Both the position numbers and the translations under genes were made by a program. A stretch of 64,000 nucleotides of DNA from Simmondsia chinensis (Eukaryota > Streptophyta > Magnoliopsida > Caryophyllales > Simmondsiaceae), in assembly GCA_018398585.1 (NCBI GenBank), contig JAGTTD010000001.1:9178501-9242500 (forward strand). The letters run 5' to 3'. The first letter of the stretch is position 1. Each line of letters starts with the position of its first letter. The notes beneath the pieces are model-generated. The model saw only the letters and a list, made by a program, of their open reading frames with translations, was not told the origin of the DNA and did no database searches. Below, piece by piece: positions 42,211 through 53,276 of this stretch.

Positions 42211-44958
42211 TATAAACGCAAGTTAATAAAAAATCACACGTTTATAAAAATCAAGTGGGAGCGAGGTTCAATTTTTGAAACCTCACAGTCTCCATTACCG
42301 GTTTAGCAGTATACTATATTGATAGACCTCGCTGCGGAGGATGTCGGTTTGCGAATTACAGGGTTAGACTTCTATTAGGATAAACAAAAGCGCAAAGAAG
42401 CGATGCGACCACGATACCGTAGAGTATTACGTGTATTTATATGGAGGTTTAGGTAATGGTTTACACTTGACTAACGTGGTGCATTATTCTCCTCAAGGAA
42501 CTCTATTGTGCTATGTTAGAGACTAGGGCAAAGTGGTGAGTTAATCATATTTAGTAAGAGTTGCTAGAAAACATGTTAATTGAGAATAGTTGTCACCCAA
42601 ACTAGTTTCGTGCAACCCCGTTGCTAGGGAGTAAGGAGTGGTGTTTTTGGGTCATCATTGCATGCATGATAGTACATTTTAGTGGATACCTGACTTATTG
42701 TGTATACTAAAATTAAAGAATAGATATTAATGTATTATGCATGACTCTTGTTAGACGGTAATACAAATGTTTGTATTTTTAGTGTTTTGAAATGGATATG
42801 GCTGGTAAACTTCACTCGATTTCTAATGCATAATGTACTTAGTGGACTAAATTACTTAGCCTGAAAAAACAAGTTGGACTTATTACTAACAAGGGATCTA
42901 CTGGATAGAAAGGAAAGGGCAAGGTTACTAGTGTAGCAACCAATTCCATAAAGAAGTCAGCAAAAGGATAGTGTTTCTTATGCGGGAAGAATGGCCACTA
43001 TGAGAGGAACTGCAGTAAGTACTTAGCTTCTCTTTCTGCAAAGACTGCTAAGTCATCTGGTGAAGATATATTGATATCTCACTTAGTTGAGTCATACATA
43101 GTTGAGAGTCCACCAGGTTCTTGGTGTGTGGACTCAGGTTCAAGTGACCATGTTTATAATATGTTAAAAGGGCTCGAGCTAACGAGAAGGCTGTATGATG
43201 GGGAGCTATACCCAGTGGTTAGGGACGGTACAAGATCAGTGGTCTTAGGAGTAGGGGATGTTAGCTTAGACTTTATTGTTAGAGTTTTGATTTTAATGGA
43301 TTGTTTATTTGTACCTACATTGTGAGGAAATTTTGATTCACGTGTTTCGTTTTTTGGATAATTGTTATTCAATTATTTTGGTTGTGAATCTATTATTACA
43401 AGAAATAAATTATTTATTTTCAAAAGTACATGTGTAAATGGTTTATTCATGTTATTTCAAATCAAAACTATGGTATTTGCCTAAATGAATCTAACACAAA
43501 CTCACTTATTCAATCTCCTAAAAGAAAACAACCTGAAAGAGCTAATGCCTACACATGGCACCAACATTTAGGTCACATTACTTCAAACAGAATCCAAAGA
43601 CTGGTGAAAGATGGACTGATAGAGGCTTTGAACTTGAAGTTATTACTAATCTGTGAATCCTGCATAGAAGGAAAGACGACCAGGTCTATCTTTAAGAGTA
43701 AAAGCAACAGGATTGGTGACTTGCTTGAGCTAGTTCACACAGATGTATGTGGACCGATGAATGTTCAAGCAAGAGGTGGGTATGAGTACTTTATTACATT
43801 CACCGATGATTATTTAAGGTATGGATATGTTTACCTAATGAGACATGAGTCGGACTCTTTTAAAAAGTTGAAAGAGTACAGGTTAAGTCAATTCAATTAG
43901 ATCAAGGCGGTGAATATCTTTCAGGTGAGTTTCTAGATTTCCTTACTGCAAATATGATAAGATCTCAGCTTTCTGCTCTGGATACGCCACAGTAGAATGG
44001 TGTTGCATTTAGAAGGAATAGGACATTGTTAGAGAGGGTAAGGTCCATGATGAGTTATAATGCTTTACCAAACTCTTTTTGAGGTCATCGCAAAGGAATA
44101 AGGACGGTCTTTTCCACAGTTCTTTTGATTAGAAGGTTTTTGTAAATGTAAATGCAAAATGTTTAGAGGAGGATTTTTGTAAGTAGACTACAAAAGCAAA
44201 AACAAAGTAGTGTTAGAGGACTTAAAAAACGAGACGCTAATTATAGATAGCTAGACACAACTTGGGACACAGTGGATGCATTAGATGCAACCTACTAATA
44301 GGAACAAGAATGTTCCAAGTGCACGAGAACCGAGGTGTAGTGGGAGAATTGTCAGGCCACCTGACAGGTTCACTGCGGGAGCCTTAGTGGTTGACTGTGA
44401 CATTGAATATGATCCTCTCAGCTACAATGAGGTAATCAAAGACAAGGATGCTGACCAGTGGGTCTTAGCAATGAAATCTAAGTTAGAATGTGTGTATTTT
44501 AATCAGGTTTGGGATCTTGTAGAGGCGCCTGTTGGCATTAAGTCCATTGTTTATGAATGGGCCTACAAATGGAAAAGAGGACTGGAAAGGAAGGTCGAGA
44601 CCTTCAAGGCAAGACTGGTTTCTAAGGGGAAGGAATCGATTATGATGATGGCTTCTTACTAGTAACTATGCGAAAGTCTATAAGGATACTTCCGTGCATT
44701 GCAGCTTATTATGAGATTTAGCAAGTGGAAGTCAAAACGGCCCTTTTGAGCGGTCGTCTTGAAGAAGACAACAATATGGTACAACCAGACAGTTTTATTA
44801 GCAAGAATCAGGAGCATACGGTATGCAAACTGAAGAAGTCCATATACGGATTGAAGCAAGCATCACGCTCATTGAATATTAGATTGAGTGAAGCGATTAA
44901 GTCTTATGGCTTTAAGCAATTGGTTGACGAACCGTGCGTGTACAAAGGACATCAAGAG
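42211..44958 (+). pseudogene. Gag-pol of the 2-kb-LTR copia, 5' part
   Basis: Decayed gag ends in a zinc knuckle CFLCGKNGHYERNC (about 42972-43015). Then follow protease WCVDSGSSDHVYNM (43071-43325); GAG-pre-integrase AYTWHQHLGHITSNRI; integrase LVHTDVCGPMNVQARGGYEY with FITFTDDYLRYGYVYL (43430-43900); in another frame LDQGGEYLSGEF and DTPQQNGV; then RT with WVLAMKSKLECVYFNQVWDL and VETFKARLVSKGK (44285-44662) and KLKKSIYGLKQASRS (44725 onward). Stops and frame changes are frequent. A LINE interrupts it at about 44970. Confidence 0.88.
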
Positions 44959-44970
44959 AAAGTAGTTACT

Positions 44971-47900
44971 TTTTTTTTTGCCAAAAGGCAAGCGCAAATT
45001 CAATATATATCAAAATTCTGTACAAAACAGTATCAAAGAATGCATAAATAAAAGCCAAAAGGCCCCTATACACTCAATCTAATAGAAGGCAAACCAAAAA
45101 GGAATTCACAAAAACTAAATCAAAAACTTGACCCGATACCAAACTAATTTCTGAATTTCTCTTATCACCCAACTTTTACATCCATCTAACTCCATGAAAA
45201 TTTTTCCATTCCTGGTTATCCAAATCATGCAAACTGTTGCAGCAAAACATGCCCGTTTAATATGTGACTCAAACAGCCGACTTCGAATCTTCTTTCCGAA
45301 CCAATCAAAACATTGCTGGAGTGTTGAGAAAAAACATATACCGCTCCATTGACAAATGCCAAGCCACACATCTTTTGACCACACACACTTAAGAAATAAA
45401 TGCACGACAGATTCAGTAGCCTGCTTACACATAGCTCAACGACTAGCTAGCTGTACTCCTTGCCTTTGTAATCTATCATCTGTCAACAACCCCCCCGATA
45501 TGGCTAACCACAAAATAAAACTGTGCTTGGGAAAAGAAAACTTACCCCAAACCGTGCGTCCCCAGTGAGTTTGCTCTCGGTGAGTTCGCAGTAGGTGATA
45601 AGCTCTGCTACGGTTGAACTGATCTCCCCGAACGCAGCTAAGTAATTTCTACTGGGCATCTTGAATCGAAGCAGACTGAGCAAGCAAACTATCCCGACAT
45701 ATCATCAACATCTTCCAAAAAGAAGAATCATCTGTCGCTGCACTCAAATGCCAAAACTCTCCCTTTTTCATATAGATCTCATGAACCCATCGGACCCACA
45801 ACGAATCCTTCTTATCCTGAATGTACTAGAGAGTACGCATTATTTGAGCAAGGTTCCAGCTTTCGATTTGTTTTATACCAAGGCCCCCTTCATTAATAGG
45901 CCAACAGAGTTTATCCCAAGCACTAGGGACAAAAACCCGGGATTTCTTCTCCGTGCCATTCCATAGGAAAGCAGAGAAGAGTCTTTTCAGCTCCAACACC
46001 ACGCCTTTAGGGAAAAGGAAAAGATTACCCCAAAAAGACATAAGACTCATTAGGACCGAATTAACCAACTCCCTTTGCCCCACATAAGAGATTTTTTGAT
46101 GTTGCCAACTAAAAATACGCTCCTTTATCCTATCAAATAAAGGACCATACTGATCAACCTTAAGTCTAGTCCTCGAAATCGGAATACCCAAATATTTTAA
46201 GGGTAAAGCCTCAATACCAAAATCCAAATTATTCACAATAGCCTCTCGGTCTTCCTGTTTAACTCCCGAAAAACAAATACTACATTTTGTTATATTTGGT
46301 TCAAGCCCAGAAGCGTGAGAAAATTCAAGAAATTTCCCCCAAATAGCTTTAACAGAATCTTGGTCACCTCTAGCAAATAGAAGCAGATCATCGGCAAATA
46401 TCAAGTGAGTTAAGTTCAACTTTCGGCATTTGGGATGAAATTTATATGATGTATCAGCTCCCACATCCTTAAGGACACGAGACAAATACTCCATACAAAG
46501 AATAAAAAGATATGGGGAGATCGGGTCACCTTGTCTCAAGCCTCGGGCGCTCAGGAAGAAAGCCACTAGTTCTCCATTCATCTGGATCGAGTAGGTGGGA
46601 GTCATGATACAAAGTTTAATCCAATCTATGAATTTTGCTAGAAAGTTCAGCCCTTCCAATAAATCAAAAAGGAAATCCCAACTCACAGTATCATAGGCCT
46701 TCCTAATATCAATTTTCATGAAGCATCGTGGAGACAAGTGTGCCCGGTTGTAATGTTTGATGATCTCTTGGCTCAATAAAATGTTGTCGAAAATTGAACG
46801 ACCTTGAAAAAACGCCCCTTGAGAAAGATTTGTAATCTTATGCAAGACCTCACATAGCCAGTTGGCTGTGATCTTGGATATGATTTTATAGAGAACATTA
46901 CAGCACGCTATCGGCCTATACTCTCCCACCACTTGCGGATCACTAACTTTCGGTATGAGACACAAAGTTGCAGTGTTTAGGCACTTCAAGAGCTTTCCCT
47001 TTTCAAAAAAGTCCATCACTGCCAGGGTAACATCCTCCCCTATAATCTCCCAACAGTGACGATAGAACTTGGCTGAAAAGCCATCGGGACCAGGGGACTT
47101 TGATATCGGAATAGACCACCCTACATCTTTAACAACCTGCTTTGTTATCGGACGAAGTCAGCGTTGTGAGTCTGCATCAGTCATCAAACTCCCTGCTCTA
47201 ATGAGGTTTAAGTTGACCTTATTCATACATGCACGGTTCGTACCAAGGAGACCCTTATAAAACTCAACAAAGATCCTCTTCACCTCTTCCAGATGCTCAA
47301 TTCTGGTACCCTCACTATCCAAAATTGTCCAGATAGCATTTCTTTTACCCCTCGCTTTGATCAAAGAGTGAAAGAAAGATGTGCTCAAATCAGACAAATT
47401 CAGATGCCGAATTTTCGCCCTTTGTTGCAGATACTCTTGTTCAATTTCACTTAACCTCATCAATTCCCGACGATCAGACCGGATTTGAGCGGATAAGGCC
47501 CCCTGCTTAGCCCCAATAGTGCTCTCTTGTAGAACATTTAGGCTCGCTCTAGCTTTGAGAGCCTGTGCCGCAATCTCTCCTGGGAAATTACTCTGGAACT
47601 TCTTCAAAGTTTTCATTACTAATTTTAGTCTATAATGAATGACATATTGCAGAGTTCCTCTAACCAGGCTACTCCACACCGACTGGACTAACTCTTTAAA
47701 ACCTTGCATCTCGCATAACCAATTTGCCATTCTAAAAGGACGAGCAAAATTACCTTGCATCTCTTTGCCCCGAACAACAAGGGGCGAGTGGTTAGAGATA
47801 CCAGGAGATAGGCATAGTAGTTCTGCATCGAAGCTCTCATGCCAGATAAAGTTCCCAACAGCCCAGTTAATACGAGATTGAATAGACGAAGGTGGGTCCT

Positions 47901-48009
47901 GTTGATTCAACCAAGTAAAGAAGTGGCCAATGCGACGTAGATCTGATAAACCCAGCTGATCTAAACAATCACTCATGTCTCGCGTATCTGAGAGAGTTAG
48001 CTGATCTAA
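44971..48009 (-). mobile_element. 5'-truncated LINE inserted in the copia RT
   Basis: A poly-T run at 44970-44979 is the poly(A) tail of a minus-strand LINE. Its 5' end is near 48009. The flanks 'aaagtagttacttttt' (about 44960-44975) and 'aaagtagtgacttttt' (48010-48025) form a target duplication of about 16 bp with one mismatch. The host RT reading (VVTF then LVLYVEDILII) resumes just after it. About 3 kb remain, and the start of the endonuclease is missing. Confidence 0.9.
45115..47976 (-). pseudogene. LINE ORF2 fragment: endonuclease end, reverse transcriptase, zf-RVT
   Basis: From right to left: the endonuclease C-terminus (RRIGHFFTWLNQQDPPSS and GISNHSPLVV, 47158-47976), then 'SPGPDGFSAKFYRHCW' across 47020-47157. 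An unbroken RT segment of 397 codons follows (45826-47019) with VVGEYRPIACCNVLYKII, SQGAFFQGRSIFDNIL, MKIDIRKAYDTVSWDFLFDL, SARGLRQGDPISPYLF and THLIFADDLLLFARG. Last is a zf-RVT-like region CKQATESVVHLFLKCVWSKD (45115-45432). The catalytic FADD is intact. A stop near 47157 and frame changes between 45433 and 45825 break the ORF. It is better preserved than the LINE at 21725-26438, so probably younger. Confidence 0.9.
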
Positions 48010-48419
48010 AAAGTAGTGACTTTTTAGTATTATACGTTGAGGATATATTAATCATTAGGAATGATGTAGGGGTGTTATTAGCGGTAAAGATTTGGTTGTC
48101 AAGACAGTTCGAGCAGGTTCCAGTTGGCTATACTAAGTCAGGTTTCTAGTCAGATAGAGATGCTAGACGTATGACGTCTTGGCATGTTTTTACCCTTAGA
48201 GTAAGAGCAATTAGTGGCAGGGGTGTCAAGCAGTCTTTTATTCCTAACTTCACCATAGATGATAAATATATCGTAGCTTCAGAAGCTACAAAGAGGGCAT
48301 GTTGGTCCACATAGAGTAATTGACTTCATTAAGACTTTGACTCACCAGACCTTTGGTTCATACATAGACAGGATGGGTATAAAGTTTGTAACAAATTGTA
48401 TTTAGGATAAGTAAGAGAT
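48010..48419 (+). pseudogene. Copia pol, 3' end (RT and RNase H remnant)
   Basis: After the LINE, the host pol continues FLVLYVEDILIIRNDVG (the RT box is YVED instead of YVDD) with LSRQFEQVPVGY. Then comes RNase H-like RDARRMTSWHVFTLRVRAIS and VKQSFIPNFTIDDKYIVASE, and a C-terminal THQTFGSYIDRMGIKF just before the polypurine tract and right LTR. Confidence 0.82.
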
Positions 48420-50323
48420 TGTTAGGAATAGTATCCTAAAACCCAGTTTTATTCTGGTAATATTATTTAATTAACGAATAAAATTAAAGTTCCAGCCGTT
48501 TCGTCATTAAATTATTAAGCGAGCATTTATACTACATGTGATTTTGCTTTTGGTAACGTCCATAAGATGGGTGTAGTCCTTATACTACAATTTACATGTT
48601 TGTTCTAAGTGGTTTATGGGATTAAACTACAGATAGACTTGGAACAAATGGTATAGATTGCTATTTGAAAGACTCGTAATCAAAGACAAGTTTGGACCAC
48701 TTGTATGCTAAGAGTATAATGTGACACTTTAACTAACTTGTCTTGGTCATGTAGATGGTGATCGAAAAGTCTTATGTTGGTGTGTTTAATAAGATTGGCA
48801 CACTGAGTTGGACCATGTGAGTTTCTTGTTTCTAGACTACTATAGGAGATGAGTGATTCATGTTGTACTATTTGAATGGCGACTCTAAATCTTGAGAGTA
48901 TTCTGGACTTGTGCATGGAGCATTAGTGACTTTAGTGTATTGTAAGTAAGGTCTAAACATATGACTAAATTCCCATGTATACTGGGTAGTAGGGTGAAGT
49001 GTGACAAGGATCAGGTATTCAATATGAAATCTACAATCTCTTATGAGGTACAGATGTCTCCTTAATTAATTCACAAGTATTTGAATAGTTTGAAAACTTT
49101 TGCCAAAGTATTCCTAGTGTCAGAGATTTGGAATTTATACTGTGAATATATTCAAGTATAATTGAATTATTTAGTGAAGGGCCAGTTAGTAACTAATGGA
49201 GAAGCTGTCAGAAAGATAATGGTAGTAGCTATATTTATTCTTTGTCATGGACATCTAGTGAAGGGGTTATTATCAATACAGTCTATTTCGAAAATATCGA
49301 ATAAATGGTCTAAGTCTAGAGTGCAGCGGGATTTATTTAGTGGAATTAAGCCTCATTAAATAGTAATTAAATTACATCATAAGATAGTTAATTTAACCCA
49401 TTTGGAGCTAGATTTAAATTGTCCCTAAGGTCCCTGCGCAAGCCTCTATATTTATTACGATCGGAAAAATATTAAAGAATTTATGAGATGAGTAAATTTA
49501 ATTTTGCCTAACATTATTCATGAAATAAACAAAAAAAAGTTGAAAATTATAAAATAAAATAATATTTTAAAATTAAAATTACTAAGATTAATTTTTACAT
49601 GTGGGAAACAAAGCAAAAAAAAAGAAAAAAATTTGGAAAATGCGTGCATCAGGGTCGTGATCCATGTGCTTGGGATCTGATGAACCAGAGTATGACCCCC
49701 AGAGCAATCCGTACCCTCGTAAGCAAGCGAATGAGAACGCGACACGTGGCACGCAGTATGTGGCTAAAAACACGCGATTTTTTCCAGATTGAAAAACGAT
49801 GCATTTTTACTGTACTTTTGGCAAAACGACGCGTTTTGTTTTAAAGTTGGTAAATCCCACATCGATTTTTTGTTATGTTTTTGCTCCGGTATACTACTAT
49901 AAATAGAGGTACCTATTTCAAAGGTTTGAAACTAGTTCAAAATTAAGGGTTCCAAAAAGTATTGACTTTCAGGGACCTTATTGGAGAAAAAAAATTTCGT
50001 TCAAATTTTTCTTTTCTCAGTTTAATAGTTTTCGAAGCCCACTCTTCGGGTCGTTCGAGGTTATTGTAGAATGCAGCTGGGTCTCGATTTTCTTAGTTTT
50101 TTTTTGGGAGATTATTATTCTTTATGATATTCTTATTTTGGAGCAATTTCAAGTATGTTCTTCTTTCTTGTTATGAATGTATTAGGAATTTTGTAGAAGG
50201 CAGCTTGAAGGTTTAAATTAGGAATTTTAAATAAACCTTAGGTTTAGACTTATGAATTCTAAACCCCTTCCGCTGCGTTCACATTATTAAATTAGGAAAA
50301 AAATTTTGAAATCCATCCCAACA
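48420..50323 (+). repeat. 3' LTR of the 2-kb-LTR copia
   Basis: Matches the left LTR throughout, with small indels. It ends 'atccatcccaaca', followed by tagtt (50324-50328). Confidence 0.9.
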
Positions 50324-51108
50324 TAGTTACTAGCCTCGCCTTGTTTCTTACCACATTGCCTTCTTCATCTTTTTTGTTGAGGTAAACCTATTTGGTACCA
50401 ATGACTTGATGATCTTAGGGTCTATCCACAAGTTCCCACACATCACTTCTCTTGAATCGATTTAGCTCTTCCTGCATTACCATTATCCAATTTTCATAAT
50501 TAAGAGCTTCTTTTATGTTCTTGGGTTCTTCAAGAGAGATGAACGCGGCTAGATGGCAATATTCGGTCAATGCATGCCTTGTTCTTACACCTTGGAATTT
50601 ATCACCAATGATTTGACTTGTTGGGTGATCTTCCAAGAATTTCCAATCTCGTGGCAAGTCTTCCTCTTTGGATTCTGCATTTTCATCCATTGGAGCTTTA
50701 AGTTTACCTTTTTCTTGCTCCTCGGATGAGGGTGTGATGCTTATTGGTTTGATTACTATATCATCATTATCACAAAGAGTTCTAGAGCACAAGACATTAG
50801 CTGTATCAAAATCCACATGTAAAGACTCTTCTACAACTTTGTCTTCTTATTATAGACTCTATATGCTTTGCTTGTTAGGGAATATCTAGTGAATACCTTC
50901 ATCTACTCATGGATCAAATTTACCACGATTTGTTTTGCCTTATTGTGAATGAAACATTTGCACCCAAGAGGTTTAAAATATGCAATGTTTGGTTTTCTCC
51001 CTTTATAAAGTTCATAGGACATTTTCTTTAAAATTGGCCTGACTAATGCTCAATTTAAGATGTAGCAAGCAGTGTTAACGGCTTCCGTCCAAAATGATTT
51101 TTGTAAAT
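50324..51108 (-). pseudogene. SIRE-like pol: RT start and integrase C-terminus
   Basis: The ORF at 50415-50816 reads HALTEYCHLAAFISLEEPKN, then KEALNYENWIMVMQEEL and FKRSDVWELVDRP, the start of copia RT. Further right, integrase C-terminal sequence (SYELYKGRKPNI-like) is followed by FWTEAVNTACYIL near 51060-51090. The SINE at 51122 splits this from the rest. Confidence 0.85.
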
Positions 51109-51121
51109 TATTTTCACAAAG

Positions 51122-51362
51122 AGGGCACCAACACGCCGTCACCGGATTTCATTAGAACTCCGAAGTTAAGCGTGCTTGGGCGAGAGTAGTACCAGGATGG
51201 GTGACCTCCTGGGAAGTTCTCACCCTCAGGTTGGGGGCACTGGGAAACAGCCTCTCTTCAGGTTAACACCCTGAAGGTGGAAGACTGCGTACATCCCCCC
51301 CCCCCCCGCCGACCCTGCTTAGGCGGGAGACCTTGAGGCACTGGGTATGTTCCTTTTCCTTC
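51122..51362 (+). mobile_element. 5S rRNA-headed SINE, copy 4 (inside integrase)
   Basis: The best-conserved 5S promoter region in the window: 'ccgaagttaagcgtgcttgg' (about 51162-51181), 'gagagtagtaccaggatggg' and 'gtgacctcctgggaagt'. The Au-like body follows: 'ggttgggggcactgggaaac', 'agactgcgtacat', a 13-C run (51295-51307), 'tgcttaggcgggagacc' and a TTCCTTTTCC tail. A perfect 13-bp duplication (tattttcacaaag) lies at 51109-51121 and 51363-51375. Removing the element restores integrase sequence MLCENNLQKSFWTEAV, so the insertion is clear-cut. Confidence 0.92.
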
Positions 51363-51375
51363 TATTTTCACAAAG

Positions 51376-51900
51376 CATGGTTCGTGCCATCTCTTTAATA
51401 GTTCTATTTTCTCTTTCAACCACTCCATTTTGTTGAGGAGTTTTAGGTGCCAAAAAATTTTGGTCAATTCCCAAATAATCATAATAATTTTCGAAGTCGT
51501 AATTTTCAAATTTTCTTCCATGTTAATCTCATGAGTCATGAGATTTCCAATTAGTTGAGCAAGTTTATACATGGAAAGTTTATGAGCTTCTCGAATAGCG
51601 GTAACATTGCCTTGCCATGAAATAAGAAGACATATAAGGATTTAACTAACCCGGTCATCATTTGAATACATTTTTCCATGAACTTGGAGTTTGTTATTAA
51701 TGTCTGATAATCTAGTGTACATTTCTTTTATTGATTCCTTTGATAATCTAGTGTCCAATAGGGAAATTTTTCCCATAAAAAAGAGAAGGCTTGTTGGTCG
51801 ATTGACCTTTAGACAAGACAGGAGTGAATGTTGCCATATGATCACTCTAAGGTTGTTAGACCCCAAAAAAAAAAAAAAAAAAATAGAGTACTAGCTCAGA
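51376..51900 (-). pseudogene. SIRE-like integrase piece fused by deletion to gag
   Basis: The minus strand begins after the primer site with copia gag (SIKEMYTRLSDINNKLQVHG and KMYSNDDRV, 51642-51866; YKLAQLIGNLMTHEINMEE). It passes directly into integrase (YLGIDQNFLAPKTP in an adjacent frame, then NRTIKEMARTM). Zinc knuckle, protease and integrase core are missing, so an internal deletion joined gag to the end of integrase. Confidence 0.8.
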
Positions 51901-51907
51901 TACTAAT

Positions 51908-53271
51908 TGAAGGCCCAAAAAGCCACCTAAGAAGGGAGTGAATTAGGTTCTTTCGTGATAATTAAAAAATTAAACTTTATGAACCAAAAATAAATTGAAA
52001 GTCAGACAATGAATAAGAAATGAAAAAAATAAAGGCAAGAATAAAAAGATACACAAAGGTTTTTATATTGGTTTACTTCCAAACCGGAAGCTAGTCCACT
52101 TCTCAAATGACTACTGTTCGTTACTTGAGCCTTTAACTAAGCTTGCTGATTCTTTTTAAAACCAGGCTGTGGATCCAACATTTACAACCCGTCTTTTTGT
52201 ATGTAGGCTCAAGACGAACTTCTTATAACTGATCCTTTGTAACCGTAGGCTTAGGATTCAACCTTTAAAATAAAACGAATTAGAGCAATGAAAGAATTAA
52301 GGCACTAAAATTTTTTACTCTTTCAAGAGTGAATTGACACTAGAACAATCTTAGTGAAAGCTAAGGATATACTAATTAAGCTCAACAATCAGCAATAAAG
52401 AGAACTAAAGATGCTCAAGAAAAACTTTAAATAAAACTTGAAATCAAACCGTTAAAGCGTAAAAAAGAAAGAGCCTTTTAATAAAAAATGCTTAGACAGT
52501 GTTGGATGATTTAAACCAAAACATTCAAGCAATATTTATAGGCAAATGAGAGCCTTGGGGATGTTCAAAAAGTTGGAAAAGAGATTAGGAAAGAAATCAA
52601 GCCAAAAGTAGCCGTTTGGAGCTTTTGCTGTTATGTGTGTCAACACACAAGGGTGGTGTGTCGACATATAGCAGCTCCGAATGACTACTGTAAGTCTGTG
52701 TGTCAGCACATCCCTTTGGTGTGTTGACAGTCAGCATGCGTGGGTGGATTTGAACGTTCTTAATCAATTAGTTTGATTGATGGGTTAATTTACCAAATTA
52801 GCTAAGTAAATTGATTGATTAATTGATTTCCATATTAGCATAATTTTTGAATTAATTTTCTAGTTTGCTTTGATCACGAATGGATGATTCATTGAATCAA
52901 GCTAAAATAATCACCCATTTAAATTTTATCTTATTTGATTTGATCATGCTTTTCAAAATACTAATCTTGAAAAAAATATTTTAATTGATAAACTAGATTG
53001 CCTTAAAATTCGACTTGAATATTTTTCAAATAAAATTTGGAAATAAAATTGGACCACGTTCTCTTTAATTTGGATTAATCTTCTCTTCAACTCTAATCTC
53101 TTTTCCTTTTGATTCATTGTTTTAGAAAGCTTGGTATCAATATGATTAGCTTTGATTTTTTCTAGCATTTTATGAGTCACTTAGGAACGAGATTAGAACA
53201 ATTTAAACACAATGACTCACTAAATGATTGTTATCATCAAAATTACAATATAAGTGGCTTTAGGGTCAACA
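51908..53271 (-). repeat. 5' LTR of SIRE-like copia
   Basis: Starts 'tgaaggcccaaaaagcc' and ends 'tttagggtcaaca', followed by GAGTT (53272-53276). It lacks about 130 bp relative to the left LTR, mainly around 53045. Confidence 0.88.
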
Positions 53272-53276
53272 GAGTT

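Larger units (their letters stand above)
37976..50323 (+). mobile_element. Ty1/copia element with 2-kb LTRs, nested in the SIRE-like element
   Basis: The LTRs are 37976-40003 (about 2028 bp) and 48420-50323 (about 1904 bp), beginning TGTTA(A/G)GAATAGTAT and ending 'atccatcccaaca'. The primer site TTGGCATCATAGCC follows the left LTR (40005-40018). The target duplication is TAGCT/TAGTT (37971-37975 and 50324-50328). Joining the flanks restores the host codons for KARLVAKGYNQEE of the SIRE RT. The interior holds a SINE, two arrays of tandem repeats, decayed gag-pol and a LINE. Confidence 0.92.
34154..53271 (-). mobile_element. SIRE-like Ty1/copia element with nested insertions
   Basis: Long LTRs (34154-35648, about 1495 bp; 51908-53271, about 1364 bp) share 'tgaattaggttctttcgt' and repeated 'gtgtgtcgaca' motifs. 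GAGTT is duplicated at both ends. Next to the right LTR is the complement of a primer site ('ctcagatactaat'). Next to the left LTR lies 'atctcccccttttttagg', the complement of a polypurine tract. LTR length and pol sequence resemble the SIRE/Maximus lineage. Inside are a second copia (37976-50323) and a SINE (51122-51362). Gag to integrase is largely deleted. Confidence 0.88.
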
